In this document: positions 10,639 through 22,311 of the stretch, piece by piece | How the letters are laid out: each line of letters begins with the position of its first letter | Position numbering within the stretch: the first letter of the stretch is position 1 | Source: Bidens hawaiensis | Taxonomy: Eukaryota; Streptophyta; Magnoliopsida; Asterales; Asteraceae | Assembly: GCA_021521415.1 (NCBI GenBank) | Contig: JAIQDT010000234.1 | Span: 248,001 to 312,000 of the forward strand | Direction of reading: 5' to 3' | Length of the DNA stretch: 64,000 nt | The notes under the pieces: generated by a model | The model's input: only the letters and a program-made list of their open reading frames with translations | Database searches by the model: none | What the model was told of the DNA's origin: nothing | Program-made: the position numbers and the translations under genes

Positions 10639-13286
10639 AAATTCAGACCATAGTCGCGCAGCTGTTGTTGTATCCAAAGAACCTGAGAGCAGCAGTTGGA
10701 TGCAGCCATGTATTCTGCCTCACAGGTTGAGATTGCGACTGAAGTCTGCTTCTTGCATTGCCACGACACCAATCTGCCACCAAGAAACTGACAACCTCCA
10801 GTTGTTGACTTCCGACTCTGATTGCACCCTCCATAATCAGAGTCTGTGTAAGCGACCAGCTCCAAGTCTCCTCCTCTCGGGTACCACAACCCCAGCTTCG
10901 GCTTGCCCTTGAGATACCGCAGTATCCTCTTTGCACCTTTCAAATGAGATTCTTTTGGATTTGCCTGAAAACGTGCACAAAGACAAACAGCAAACATTAT
11001 ATCAGGTCTAGATGCAGTTAAGTACATTAAAGAACCTATTATTGCCCGATATTGAGTTGGGTCCACATCTGCATCACCGTCTACTTCAGCACCTAATTTG
11101 TGATTGACGCAGATTGGAGTATCATATAGAGAACTGTCCTCCATCTTGAAGCTCTTGAGCACATCATGAACATACTTCGTTTGATGAATGAACATCCCGT
11201 CCTTCCTCTGATCAACCTGCAATCCTAGAAAGAATGTTAGTTCACCCATAGCACTCATTTCAAACCTTTTCTTCATGACAGCTTCAAACTCCTGACACAT
11301 GGAGACTTTTGATGCAGCAAATATAATGTCGTCCACGTAGACTTGTACCAGCAGGATGTCGCTTCCATCTCTTTTGAAGAACAACGTGCTATCAATTTTC
11401 CCTCTTTCAAAACCATTCTCGAGCAAGTAATCCGATAAAGTTGCATACCAGGCACGAGGTGCCTGATGTAATCCATACAACGCCTTGCTCAACCTGTGCA
11501 CGTGATCTGGATAGTCTGGGTCAGGAAAACCCGGAGGTTGCTCAACATACACAACCTCATCAACTTTCCCATTTAAAAACGCACTCTTCACATCTAGCTG
11601 AAATACCTTCATCTTTTCATAAGCAGCGAACGCCAAAAACAATCTTATGGCTTCCAATCTGGCGACAGGAGCGAACACTTCGTTATAATCAATCCCCTCT
11701 TGTTGATTAAAACCCTTCACGACAAGCCTCGCCTTGTTTCTTATAATGATCCCCTTATCATCTCTCTTGCACTTGAACACCCATTTTGTGCCTATCGCAT
11801 GCACATTCTTTGGTTTTTCAACCAAAGTCCAAACTTCCATCTTCTCGAATTGAGCCAACTCTTCTTGCATGGCTTCGACCCACGAGCTGTCCTTTAAAGC
11901 CATTTGATAATTTTTCGGTTCAATCTGGCTTATAAAGCAGGTATACAGGCATTCATCGATTATTCCTGTCTCCTTAATGCTTGTATAAACACAGGTATGT
12001 TCATTCAAGCTACCTCTCGTTTGTACACCTGAGGACACATCACCAATCACATTATCCAGAGGGTGATCTTTATGAATTCTCGTGGTCGGAACAGAACCGA
12101 CATGCAAATTATCTTCCAAATTAGAAGAGATCTCATCAATGGTTGTTCCATGCTGAGAGTGAAATGGATTGATAAATTCTTCTTCAGTTGAGTCAGCAGG
12201 GGTACCGATAGTGTTTGATGAGGAAGGTTGACATTTTTCAATCAGCTGTCTTTGCAATAGATTTTCTTCCTCATCGAGTATCATCTTCGTCGCAGCTCTT
12301 TCTTCTTCTTCAGAAATCTCCAAATCCGGTACGTTAAACGACTTAAAAAGCTTAACATAGTCGAAAAGCTCAGCAGGTCCATTGCTAGGTTTTGGCGGTT
12401 GGTAACTTGTGATGTCAGTGTTACACACCACCTCCACTTTGCAAGTCGAAGTATTGAAGACACGTCGGTTGGGAGTACCAACAACATAACCGACTAATAT
12501 TCCTTCATCGGCTACTTCTCCAAATTTCGAATTTGTCTTCAAAATCGAACAAGGAGACCCGAATGGTTCAAGACCACTCAAGTTGGGCTTCCTTCCATGC
12601 ATAAGCTCGTAACATGTTTTACCAAGTCTCTTAACGGTTAACACTCTATTCAGAACATAGCAGGCTGTAGCAACTGCTTCAGCCCAGAACATCACAGGAA
12701 GCTTCGAATCTGCCAGCATAGTCCTGGCTCCTTCAATTAAAGTTCGGTTCTTCCTTTCAGCCACTCCATTCTGTTGCGGAGTATACGGAGCGCTGTATTG
12801 ATGTTCAATTCCTTTCTGAAGACAGAAGATCTCCATTTCAAAATTCTTGAACTCTGTCCCATTGTCACTTCTGATGAACTTAACTGTTTTACTCATGACG
12901 TTCTCAACTTTAGTAATCAAATTCTTCACCATTTGAGCCGTCTCATCTTTCGATTTCAGAAAATATACCCACGAATATCGCGAGTAGTCATCAGTGATCA
13001 CCAAGCAGTATGAAGTACCTCCTAGACTTTTTATATTCACTGGACCGAAGAGATCCATGTGAAGCAGTTCAAGAGTACTGGCAATAGAGTTGACCTTCTT
13101 GGTGAGATGGGATTTCTTGTGTTGCTTTCCCTTCTTGCATGCAATACATTTGTCTTCAAAGTTAAAACTTTTCAAGGGAACGCCCATCACAAGCCCATTT
13201 TTGACAATGTGGTTCATCTTCCGAAGATGAATGTGCCCCATTCTCCTGTGCCATAGTTCGGATTCTGATTCGCTTGCTTTCGTCAT
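10639..13286 (-). pseudogene. COP-1 pol: GAG-pre, integrase, RT and truncated RNase H
   Basis: One long frame with ELWHRRMGHIHLRKM and CIACKKGKQHKKSH (zinc finger). Integrase core residues are in ITDDYSRYSW, IRSDNGTEFKN and NGVAERKNRT. RT shows LDVKSAFLNG and the catalytic YVDDIIFAAS. RNase H shows AYTDSDYGGC and STCEAEYMAASN. All visible catalytic residues are kept. The frame stays open into the adjacent LTR to 10527, so its last 36 or so codons are not copia. Truncated at GLNF in RNase H; the missing RNase H end is present at 47815-48057. Confidence 0.9.
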
Positions 13287-13301
13287 TAAACATGATTCTC
13301 C

Positions 13302-13739
13302 CTAGGCCATTTCAGTAGACCTCATATCCATCACATACATATTTGTATCACGTGGAGCTGTCATCACTATCCACTCGTCTGGTATCTGAAAACCAGGCTT
13401 CAACACGATCGCCTCATTCTTCGTGAAATGAACAGTATACTCCTTATCACAAATCTGCGACACACTCAGCAGATTGTGCTTCAGCTCTTCCACAAAATTC
13501 ACATTCTCAAGTGTCATTTTCCCATTGGACACCGTACCTTTTCCCGTAATTCTTCCTCCACTTTCACCAGCAAAACTAACTCTCGCTCCTTGAACAGGTT
13601 TTAAGTCGTGTAACAAATATTTGTTACCCGTCATGTGCCGGGAACAGCCGCTATCTACAATCCAAAGACTGTGGGCAGCCCTGTTCAACTGTTCCTGCAC
13701 AATAAAGCAAATGATTAGAATCGAGGGACCCAAGACCAA
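13302..13739 (-). pseudogene. COP-1 aspartic protease and start of GAG-pre domain
   Basis: Copia protease with LWIVDSGCSRHMTG near the N-terminus, LLSVSQICDKEY, and then LKPGFQIPDEWIVM leading to the GAG-pre domain. It is in the same frame as the downstream pol segment and separated from it by a single in-frame TAG at 13302-13304. At its upstream end it overlaps, out of frame, the 13715-14104 segment, so a frameshift separates protease from gag. Confidence 0.85.
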
Positions 13740-14104
13740 TTGGTCTTGGATCTATACATCCCGTACTTCTGCTTTCCAAAGTTAGCATTTGGATAATTCC
13801 TGTCAGTCCTATTAGGAAATCTCCTTGGAAATTGAGTGTAAGGCCTTCCAAACCTATGTGTATTGACAGTATTATATCTTACGGTTTGGTGATTAGCATT
13901 GTAAAACTGAGGTTTGTTTCTGTGAAAACCTGAATTAGTTAAATTTTGAAACTTTGAAGGGTTTTCATTTTTAGCAGTATTAAAATTACCATTAAGCTTA
14001 TGCTCAGTTTTAATAGGCCTCACGCCTTTGAATTTCGGCGTCAGAGGATAATCTGCAACAAGATGTCCTAACTTATTACATCTAAAACAACACCTATACT
14101 CCAT
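13715..14104 (-). pseudogene. COP-1 gag C-terminal segment with second zinc knuckle
   Basis: Short frame starting YRCCFRCNKLGHLVADY, a cysteine knuckle whose final Cys has become Tyr. An asparagine-rich, arginine-rich stretch follows (NRTDRNYPNANFGKQKYG), ending NWSWVPRF. A second knuckle downstream of the coiled coil is typical of Sirevirus gag. A stop plus frame change separates it from the 14155-16353 frame. Confidence 0.72.
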
Positions 14105-14154
14105 TTTCTTCTCAAAGGTTGTTTTGGATGTCGAGGAGTGTTACCGGCCGTTCG

Positions 14155-16353
14155 TCACACATAAGGTGGGACGTACGGGTTGAGTGGAGTACTCTTTTTA
14201 GAAGTTTTACTTTTTTCTCCACCAGTGGGTAACACTACCTTCTCTTTTGTCTTACCTGATTCGGACAATTTATCCGAATCCGATGAGACTGGACTCGCAA
14301 CAGAAATTTTCACACTTGAAACAGGCGAACTCGTTTCGCCACTACTAACACTCGGTTCTGAACTCGTAACCTTGATTGGAACTGTCTGAGGAACTTCCAA
14401 ATCAGCAGATTTCTGAACACTAGGGTTAAAAGTGTAATTGTGGTTATACGGTGGTGGAACCTCGTGATAACCAATTCCTCCTCTCTTTGTAGAGGTACCT
14501 TGATCACTAACAAGGTGATCAAGAATAGCTGAGGAATTTCTGAACTGTTCTAGTTTTCGGTTCAGTTCCACCACTTTCACCTGGTGGTCAGCAATCTGCT
14601 TTTCTCGTTCAGCAATCAGTTTAGTTTTTTCTTCTAAAACCTCATAACTTAGATCAATTACTTCAATTTTTTCAGCAAGTTTAGTTTTTAAGCTTTTAAC
14701 ATCTTTTTCACATGCTTTAATTTTAACTTTGTAACTGTTTTCTCTTTCTTTTGTGAAGTGATGATCTTCTTTAAGAGTTTTAAATTCAGCATCTAAACGA
14801 ACATACTGATCAGTTATGGTAGCAAGTTGCTCAGACAAATTCTCACATTTAGTACAAATAGATTTAGAACTTACCTCGGAGCGTTGATCATTGTTATCTG
14901 CCATGAAAGCTTTTTCCTTACCAGTAGCTTTCTCTTCTCCGGTAGTCTTCTCACGTTCTTCACTCTCAACCTTAGCCATATTTGCCTGTTCACCATTTTC
15001 ATTCGAATGCAGGTTCCAGTTGTATTCACCTGCTTCTCTGGACAGCATGGCATTGACTTCTTTAGTACTCCCAGTGTGCTGTGGAGACCGGCCCTGACCA
15101 CGTTCAACTCTCTCGTTTCTGCAATCTTTGGCAAAGTGTCCGTTTTGTTGACAGTTATAGCACCTCACCTTGGACTTGTCGAACCCTGGCCTGCCACCAA
15201 CAAACTTTCTCCCCGTCTTTCTCATGAACTTCTTCACTCTCCTCACTATCATGGCCATCTGCCATTGTAGATCCATTTCCTCCAGATCATCAGCATCGAT
15301 CTGGTCATACTCTTCATCTAGCATCGCTGGATCAACCACCTTTCCTTGAATGTAGTTTTCATAAGAAGCAATAAATGAAGCATAGAGGCCAAACTGCTCT
15401 TTAGCAGATTTGACGCTCATTGGCATCTTAGAGTAATTATTGCTTGAGGAACTTGAAGATCCACTACTCTGGCTTGCTGTCTGTTGAGTACCACTTGATC
15501 CACCCGCAACAAAGCAAACATCCCCATTTGTGTTTACTGACACATGCCCCTCCTGTGAAGAATTGGCACCCGTCTCACCTTTCGAGTAGTAGGCGGCAGA
15601 GTCAGTCTTTGAACTTGTATTGGAGTTCACTTTCGCACCGTACATGCCTGGATCTTGAACCTGATCCATAGATGTTTCTTTTCTTACCATATTAAGCAAA
15701 AAAGTTCTGAGCTTGTTGACCGCGGTTTCAAGATCATAAGTAGAGAAGTCCTTGTCTTCTCTCATCAGTACAGTATACATCTCCCATTTTGGTGGGAGAG
15801 CATCGAGAAGTTTCTCCACAATCTCTTCTTCTCGGTATGAAATGGAGTAGTTACTCAATTCAGTCATTAGATGATAATATCGAGTGATAATATCATCAAG
15901 AGATTCGTTCTTCAAGTACTTAAAGACTGAAAATTGAGTCTTGAGTAACTTTATCTTTGAGGCCCGAATGCCTACATTTCCTTCGAATCTGCTCTCAAGA
16001 GCTTCCCAAAGCTCTCTAGCTGATGTATACTTTCTGAATGTATGGAGGATCTCCTGTGGAAGAGCCATTGTGATTGCAGCATGAGCCTTGCTTTCGGCTT
16101 CATACATCTTCTTCTCCTCTTCTTCCATTTTACTGTATTTCTTGATTTGGTCTCGACCCTCATACTCCATGATCGGTGGAATATATCCATCTTGGATGCA
16201 TACCCACATTTTCGCATCCTGGTACTTAACATACTGTATGAACCGATCCTTCCACGCAACAAAGTCGGTTCCCTTCAGCAATCTTGGGGCCTTTGTAGCT
16301 GACCCCGCTTCAACTTCCATCTTAACAAGCTCTGAAATGTTGATCGACGACAT
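14155..16353 (-). pseudogene. COP-1 gag (732 codons, largely intact)
   Basis: Starts MSSINISELVKMEVEAG. The region 60-230 has the copia gag fold (FVAWKDRFIQYVKYQD, ARELWEALESRFEG, KLLKTQFSVFKYLKNESLDD, LLDALPPKWEMYTVLM). A CCHC knuckle CYNCQQNGHFAKDC lies near residue 398. A heptad-rich coiled coil lies near 500-602 (LSEQLATITDQYVRLDAEF and on), and a Ser/Pro tail follows. The frame ends TGA right after NPYVPPYV while homologous gag sequence continues, so the protein has lost its last part. Confidence 0.85.
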
Positions 16354-16917
16354 CCTTCTTGAAGACTAAGAAATCCGGAAAAATTCTGAAAAGGGCGAAG
16401 TTAAAAAATTTCTTCGAAACAGTACTATAGGCGAAGTTAAGGATAACTTCGCTTAAGTAATAACTTCGCTGGATTCTTCTTAAATTCGCGTGACTGGGCG
16501 AAGTTGAGAATAACTTCGCTTAGGCTAAGCGAACTTAGAAAGTAAGCGAACTTGAAGAGAACTTCGCTGAACTAGGCGAACTTGAGAAGAACTTCGCTGA
16601 GTTAGGCGAAGTTGAGGAGGTAGGCGAAGTTGTGAATAACTTCGCTTCTCCTTATATCTTCGCTGAAACCCTACTAATCCTGACGGCAACTTCGCCTTAT
16701 GAACAGCAACTTCGCCTGACGAACTGAAACTTTCTGCAGATCTGAAAATCGGATTTTAACGATGATTTTGACGGTTTAAAGGCTTAAACACACTGGTAGG
16801 AAGCTAGAATGAGCAAAAACACCACAAACTCGTCCCGGTAGTACCCGAAATGAAACGAATTCTACACCCGCGTGAATATCCCGAACCACACAATCGAGCA
16901 AAAGCTCTGATACCAAT
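16354..16917 (-). promoter_or_regulatory. COP-1 leader with primer site and GCGAAGTT repeats
   Basis: Untranslated leader between LTR and gag. The primer site, TGGTATCAGAGC on the minus strand, is at 16905-16916, complementary to the initiator tRNA-Met 3' end. Between about 16400 and 16730 the words GCGAAGTT, AACTTCGC and GCGAACTT recur more than fifteen times in both orientations. Confidence 0.78.
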
Positions 16918-17383
16918 TGTAGGTTCCCTGTACGGATCACACGAGATATCCCGATATACACAGGTGCGGAATCCCTGTGTAGATCGTTACGGACGTAGAA
17001 TATAATCACACAAACACACGTACACACGATACGAACAAAACTCACGTTATATTGATAACTCGAACCGTGTTACTTACAGCCTCTCGACCTCACGTCACTC
17101 GACTCAATGAATTTCACGTAAATAACCAAAACGATCTACACTAAACGGTTAAACAGTAACCTATATAAATACACGACAACTTCGCCTCAGGCGAAGTTGT
17201 CAATAACTTCGCTCGTTGAACAAGTTCGCCTAGGCGAACTTGTCAACAACTTCGCTTGGTTAACAAGTTCGCCTAAGCGAACTTGTCAACAACTTCGCTT
17301 CTAAACAAACAATTACATAAACAATATTACAGACTCGATTACAGACATTAGACATATGAACTACTGACATCTATGCACCAACA
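16918..17383 (-). mobile_element. COP-1 5' LTR
   Basis: 466 bp; on the minus strand it starts TGTTGGTGCATAGATG and ends GGGAACCTACA. It is clearly the same family as the COP-2 LTRs (22312-22758, 53123-53569) but more diverged. Its U3 has GCGAAGTT/AACTTCGC inverted words around 17180-17300. The outer side (17384) joins GYP-X internal sequence directly. Confidence 0.85.
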
Positions 17384-17613
17384 CTGACCGTGTGATAGAC
17401 CACTCGATAGCCATAGCTAACATTAACCAGGAGAGGAGGGACATGACCCAGTACTTATCGACGTTACATCAGATAGTACTGAACATGCAGCAGTCAGATG
17501 CCTACCACCACTGTTGTTTGGATAGGGTGACAGTTCGGCTGTGGAACTGTTACTGGGTGATTACGGTGCTGTTATTTTTATGTTTGTGGTTAGCTTATCG
17601 TCTGTATGGATAG
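17384..17613 (+). pseudogene. GYP-X small pre-gag protein, 5'-truncated, with a membrane-like tail
   Basis: A frame open from the COP-1 junction to 17613. It has a polar helical part (ANINQERRDMTQYLSTLHQI) and ends in a hydrophobic run (CYWVITVLLFLCLWLAYRLYG) that looks like a transmembrane helix. It sits 340 bp upstream of gag, the position where GYP-Z carries its extra gene. Its start is removed by the copia junction. I do not recognise the family; the membrane call is inference from hydrophobicity. Confidence 0.45.
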
Positions 17614-17957
17614 ATGCGGAATATTACAATTATGTGTACATGATCTTTGATACCCCATGTATGTATATAGTAGTATGTTATGTTAATATGGGGCACAATT
17701 TTGTACACTATTACAAGCACTGACCCTTATAGGGTTAAGTCTAACAGTCACTTAGTGACAGATTTTGATATATACATGCAAGCACTGGCCTTTATCAGGC
17801 TAAGTCTATGTACCTTTTATTATCAATGTACAGAACAATTTGTGAAATGTTAGTATGTTATCTGGTTTACATGTACAACATTTATTGTGATTACTATTAC
17901 ATAGTGCCATAGACTGGAATTAGAACTAATTGGCTTATATTTGTTTATCATTATAGA
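17614..17957 (+). other. GYP-X spacer before gag
   Basis: About 340 bp of AT-rich sequence with two similar CAAGCACTG(A/G)CC...CTAAGTCTA segments (17716-17740 and 17779-17806). No coding frame that I trust. It leads to the gag ATG at 17958. Confidence 0.5.
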
Positions 17958-19224
17958 ATGGCCCCAAAGAAAGCTAACCCTATGACTGAGGCAGAAATAG
18001 CCGAGATGATTGCTCAGCAAATGCAGGAAGTAATTCCGCTTATTGTAATACAAGTAACTGCCGGTGTAAACGCAAATATGCAAACAAACAAACAACAAAA
18101 CAATAATGCTCCCCCAACCAACAATGAAACAGTCACAAATAACAATCCCCCATCTAATACAAATACCCCTACCAATGCAAATAATCCCCCACCGAACCCA
18201 AGCAATAACAATAACAACCCTAATCCCCCTCGAAGGGAATATTCGATCATAAACTTTATGGCCTGTAAACCGATTGATTTCAAGGGCACTTAAGGGCCAA
18301 ACGGATTAATCAAGTGGATCGAGAAAACTGCTTCTACTTTTACTGATCACGCATTAATGTGGTGGAACACAACGGTACAGATAAAAGGTCAAGATACGGT
18401 GAATCGCATGACATGGGCTGAACTCAAACACTGATGTTGGAACATTTCTGCCCAAGGAAGGAAATTCAAAGATTAGAACATGAACTCTGGAGTTTGGTGA
18501 TGAAAGGAGCGGATCATTTGGGATACACGAACCGCTTCAATAAATTGGCCTGCTTAGTACCATGGTTAGTAACTCTTGAAATAAATGAGTTGAACGTTAT
18601 ATTTGGGGTTTAGCCCCGGAAGTGAGGAGTTTGGTGAACTTTGTGGGTCACACTTCGTTCGAGAATGCCGTGACTCAGGCCGGCATCGTAACTTTCAACT
18701 TGGTAAGAAGCGGAGTGTTGAGAATGGTCGGGGAATCATCAGGTATGAAACGAACTGACTATGGGACGAGAGCACAAGGAGGACAATCAAGCAAACGTGC
18801 ATGTCCGACAATCAGAAATTATGCTATAACTGGTTCCGATAGGAAGCAAGACATGTATAAGGGACCCTTGCCAAAGTGTGACAAATGTAATTACCATCAT
18901 GTGGGAGAGTGCAGATTGCCGGTATGCCAAAAATGTGGTCGAACTGGGCATTATGCCCCTAATAGCAAAGCAGGTGTAGAAATTGTGAGTCGACCAGCCC
19001 AGACAACCCAACACCGTCGTCCCCAACTACCGAAACCGCAACCAATCCGTCAACAACCACCTCAGCAAAACTCAACTGTAGTGAATCGCCGTGCTTGCTT
19101 TGAATGTGGGAGCACAGAACACTTTAGAAGGGACTGCCCCAAGCTGAATCGAGGAGCAGTCACTGGTCGAAACCAAGCATCGACTTCAAGTGCGTCTCGG
19201 GGACGCGCGTTTGTTATTGGGTAA
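17958..19224 (+). pseudogene. GYP-X gag
   Basis: Starts MAPKKANPMTEAEIAEM, followed by an Asn/Pro-rich linker and FMACKPIDFKGT, where an in-frame TAA (18291) interrupts. The gag core is shortened and frameshifted between 18294 and 18620 (ALMWWNTTVQIKGQ is visible). The final part (18622-19224) has a cysteine-histidine cluster (CDKCNYHHVGEC, CQKCGRTGHYAPNS with its last Cys replaced by Ser) and an intact CFECGSTEHFRRDC knuckle. Tekay/Del-like layout, same as GYP-Z. Confidence 0.82.
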
Positions 19225-19989
19225 GGAGAAACACGACAAGACCCGAACGTAGTAACAGGTACATTTGCTGTTTCTGATCAATATGCTTCTGTGTTATTTG
19301 ATACTGGTGCCGATAGAAGATTTTTTTCCTCTAGTTTTGTGTCCCTGAGTAACATGCCAGTTAGTGAACTAACAAATCCTTATACTATAGATCTCGCTAA
19401 CGGTAACTCTATAACTGTCAGCCAAATAGTTCAAAACTATTCCATCATTCTTAATGAACACCCATTCCTTATTGACCTACTCCCGGTAGAGTTAGGAAGT
19501 TTTGATGTTATTGTCGGCATGGACTGGTTAACCCAAAATAAGGCAGAGATTGTGTGTAACGACAAGACAGTTAAAATTCCCTTTTCGAATGGTGAGGTGA
19601 TTGTAGTACAAGGAGAGAAGTCTGGTTCAATATTACCTCTTGTGTCTCATCTCAAAGTGTTGAAATGTTTACGCCAAGGTTGTATGGCATTTTTGGCAAA
19701 CGTGACTATAAAGAACCCTGACGAGAAACGCATAGAAGAGATTCCCGTTGTACGTGAATACCCCGATGTCTTTCCTGACGATTTACCCGGACTAACACCG
19801 AACCGACAGGTTGAATTTCGCATAGACTTAATTCCAGGATCAGCCCCTATTGCTAAGGCACCTTATCGATTGGCACCCTCTGAAATGCAAGAACTATCCA
19901 ACCAGTTACAGGAATTGTTAGATAAGGGTTTCATTCGTCCTAGTTATTCTCCTTGGGGAGCGCCGATATTATTTGTGAAGAAGAAAGAG
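19225..19989 (+). pseudogene. GYP-X protease and RT N-terminus
   Basis: Protease active site [12 protein letters not shown], flap-side motif GSFDVIVGMDWLTQNKAEI, then the RT entry (FPDDLPGLTPNRQVEFRIDL, KAPYRLAPSEMQEL, GFIRPSYSPWGAPILFVKKK). A TGA at 19990-19992 stops the frame, and the same frame continues at once with [10 protein letters not shown]. Few lesions for its apparent age. Confidence 0.87.
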
Positions 19990-20001
19990 TGAAGTTATAG
20001 A

Positions 20002-20514
20002 ATGTGCATCGATTACCGGGAATTAAACAAAGTTACCGTCAAGAACCGATACCCTCTTCCACGAATAGATGACTTGTTTGACCAACTCCAAGGAGCAAAC
20101 TATTTCTCGAAAATTGACCTTCGATCCGGTTACCATCAAGTTAAAATCCAAGAAGAAGACGTGTCTAAAACGGCGTTCCGAACTCGTTATGGCCACTATG
20201 AATTCTTAGTTATGCCATTCGGACTAACTAATGCTCCCGCAGTTTTCATGGACCTTATGAATCGAGTTTGTAAACCGTACCTCGACAAATTCGTTATCGT
20301 GTTTATTGATGACATTTTGATATATTCGAAAACCAAGGAGGAACACGAACAACATTTACGAACTATTTTGGAGCTGTTGAGACAGGAAAAGTTGTATGCC
20401 AAGTTGTCAAAATGTGAATTTTGGCTACAAGAAGTACAATTTCTAGGACACGTTGTTAATCGACACAGTATCCATGTAGACTCGAGTAAGATTGAAGCCA
20501 TTAAAAATTGGTAG
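20002..20514 (+). pseudogene. GYP-X reverse transcriptase palm
   Basis: [19 protein letters not shown], then [29 protein letters not shown] and the catalytic [10 protein letters not shown], all intact. The frame ends at a TAG (20512) directly after KNW, where GYP-Z has KNWEAPKTP; the homologous sequence continues in frame at 20515. Confidence 0.9.
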
Positions 20515-20547
20515 GCCCCAAAGTCACCGAAAGAGATCCGCCTATTT

Positions 20548-21033
20548 TTGGGTTTAGCTGGGTATTGCCGACGCTTTATTGCTAATTTTTCCAGCATAGC
20601 CCAACCTTTAACTCTTTTGACTCAAAAAGATCGCGCCTACGTGCGGGGGGAAGATCAAGAAGCGACTTTTCAATTGCTGAAACAGAAACTGTGCCAAGCC
20701 CCGATACTGAGTCTTCCAGAGGGAACTGATGATCTGGTAGTTTATTGTGATGCTTCCCGGAAAGGTTTAGGATGCGTACTTATGCAAAGAAACAAAGTCA
20801 TAGCATACGCTTCTCGACAATTAAAGGTGCACGAGAAGAATTATACCACCCATGATTTGGAACTGGGCGCGGTTGTTTTCGCACTTAAGATCTGGAGGCA
20901 CTATTTGTATGGCACCAAGTGTACAGTATACACCGACCACAAAAGCCTACAGCATATTTTTGACCAGAATGAACTAAACATGAGGCAGAGGAGATGGGTA
21001 GAATTGTTGAATGATTATGACTGTGAGATTTGA
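20548..21033 (+). pseudogene. GYP-X RT connection and RNase H
   Basis: [16 protein letters not shown], then [51 protein letters not shown] and [17 protein letters not shown]. It is the usual chromovirus RNase H with its acidic residues present. A TGA at 21031-21033 precedes [16 protein letters not shown], which is in the same frame. Confidence 0.88.
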
Positions 21034-21558
21034 TACCACCCGGGCAAGGCCAATATAGTGGCAGATGCTTTGAGTAGAAAAGACTGGATCAAACCACTAC
21101 GGGTCCGAGCACTTGGAATGATCGTCCAAACCAGTCTCACCGAGCAAATTCGTATTGCTCAAAACGAAGCTCTGAAAGGAGATCACTTGGAAGATGAAAA
21201 CTTGCATTGGACCGAACAAAACGTTGAAGAAAGAACTGACGAAATTCTATATTACAAAAACCGAGTTTGGATTCCCACTTTCAGTAATCTGCGTGATTTG
21301 CTCATGGACGAAGCCCATAAGTCCAAATACTCCATTCACCCTGGAACAGATAAGATGTACAAGGACTTGAAGGAGTATTATTGGTGGCCCGGTATGAAGA
21401 AGGATATAGCCACGTACGTCAGTAAATGTTTAACGTGTGCGAGAGTTAAGGTTGAATATCAAAAACCTTCGGGAGTGTTGCACCAACCGGAAATACCACA
21501 ATGGAAATGGGAACAAATTACCATGGATTTTGTAACACATCTCCCAAAAACCTCCTGA
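21034..21558 (+). pseudogene. GYP-X integrase zinc finger and linker
   Basis: HPGKAN and ADALSRK (end of RNase H). The HHCC finger follows ([42 protein letters not shown]), then [15 protein letters not shown], which holds the first core aspartate region. Stopped by a TGA at 21556. Confidence 0.87.
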
Positions 21559-22077
21559 GGAAACGATGCAATATGGGTGATAGTTGACCGATTAACCAAG
21601 TCCGCACACTTCCTTCCAATCCGAACCACGTTCACAACCGAAAAACTTGCTCACATCTACATCAATGAAATCGTATCCCGACACGGCGTACCCGTTTCAA
21701 TTATTTCTGATCGCGATTTCACCTCTTGTTTCTGGCAAGCCGTACAATAAGCTTTGGGAACCCGAATTAACCTAAGTACCGCCTACCATCCCCAAACCGA
21801 CGGTCAATCTGAGCGAACCATTCAAACCTTAGAAGATTTGCTTCGCGCTTGTGTACTAGACTTCGGTGGAAACTGGGATCAACATCTTCCACTGGTTGAA
21901 TTTTCGTACAACAATAGCTATCACAGTAGCATTCAAGCGGCACCATATGAAGCGTTGTATGGACGGAGATCACCTTTGTGTTGGACTGAGGTTGGTGATA
22001 CCCAAATTACACGATCTGACTTGATTCAAGAAACCACCGACAAAATCCGTAAAATCACAAACAAATTGAAAATTTGA
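21559..22077 (+). pseudogene. GYP-X integrase core, cut at its C-terminal side
   Basis: In-frame codons give [15 protein letters not shown] and [14 protein letters not shown] short loss and a stop near 21748 follow, then [24 protein letters not shown] and [22 protein letters not shown]. The reading ends at TNKLKI, where the sequence switches to GYP-X LTR (GATAGTTAC). The integrase C-terminus, the chromodomain and about 257 bp of LTR start are deleted. Confidence 0.85.
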
Positions 22078-22311
22078 TAGTTACAAACCAAGCATTGTAT
22101 CATCCGTTAAGCCGAAAAAGACTTACCAAACACTTATTTGAAATGTTTTAAGCGATCCGTGAAAATATTTTTTATTTTTACAAACATATAGTATTTTTAA
22201 TAATTTTACACAAAACTAGCCGAAAAACACTTGTTTTCGCGCTGATAAGTTTTTCGCACCAAAAACCGAATCCGAACTAAATTTGGACTGGTCTTTTTGG
22301 GCCTTTAAAAC
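22075..22311 (+). mobile_element. GYP-X second LTR, part 1
   Basis: Matches 8851-9100 of the first LTR nearly base for base (CAAGCATTGTATCATCCGTT and following). Joined to integrase on the left by deletion and interrupted on the right by COP-2. Its last five bases, AAAAC (22307-22311), are one copy of the COP-2 target duplication. Confidence 0.82.

Larger units (their letters stand above)
10639..17383 (-). mobile_element. COP-1: inverted, 3'-truncated Sirevirus-like Ty1/copia element
   Basis: Reading on the minus strand: LTR (16918-17383), primer site, leader, gag (14155-16353), second zinc-knuckle frame, protease, GAG-pre-integrase, integrase, RT and most of RNase H, in copia order. Its 3' end and 3' LTR are missing: at 10638/10639 the RNase H frame runs straight into GYP-X LTR sequence. 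Classed near Sireviruses from the large gag with a C-terminal coiled coil and a second cysteine motif. No target duplication can be tested because one end is gone. Confidence 0.85.

Noticed and set aside
10592..10912. Plus-strand frames opposite COP-1 (also 11441, 12774, 14180, 14827 and others)
   Set aside because: Antisense shadows of the copia gag and pol frames.
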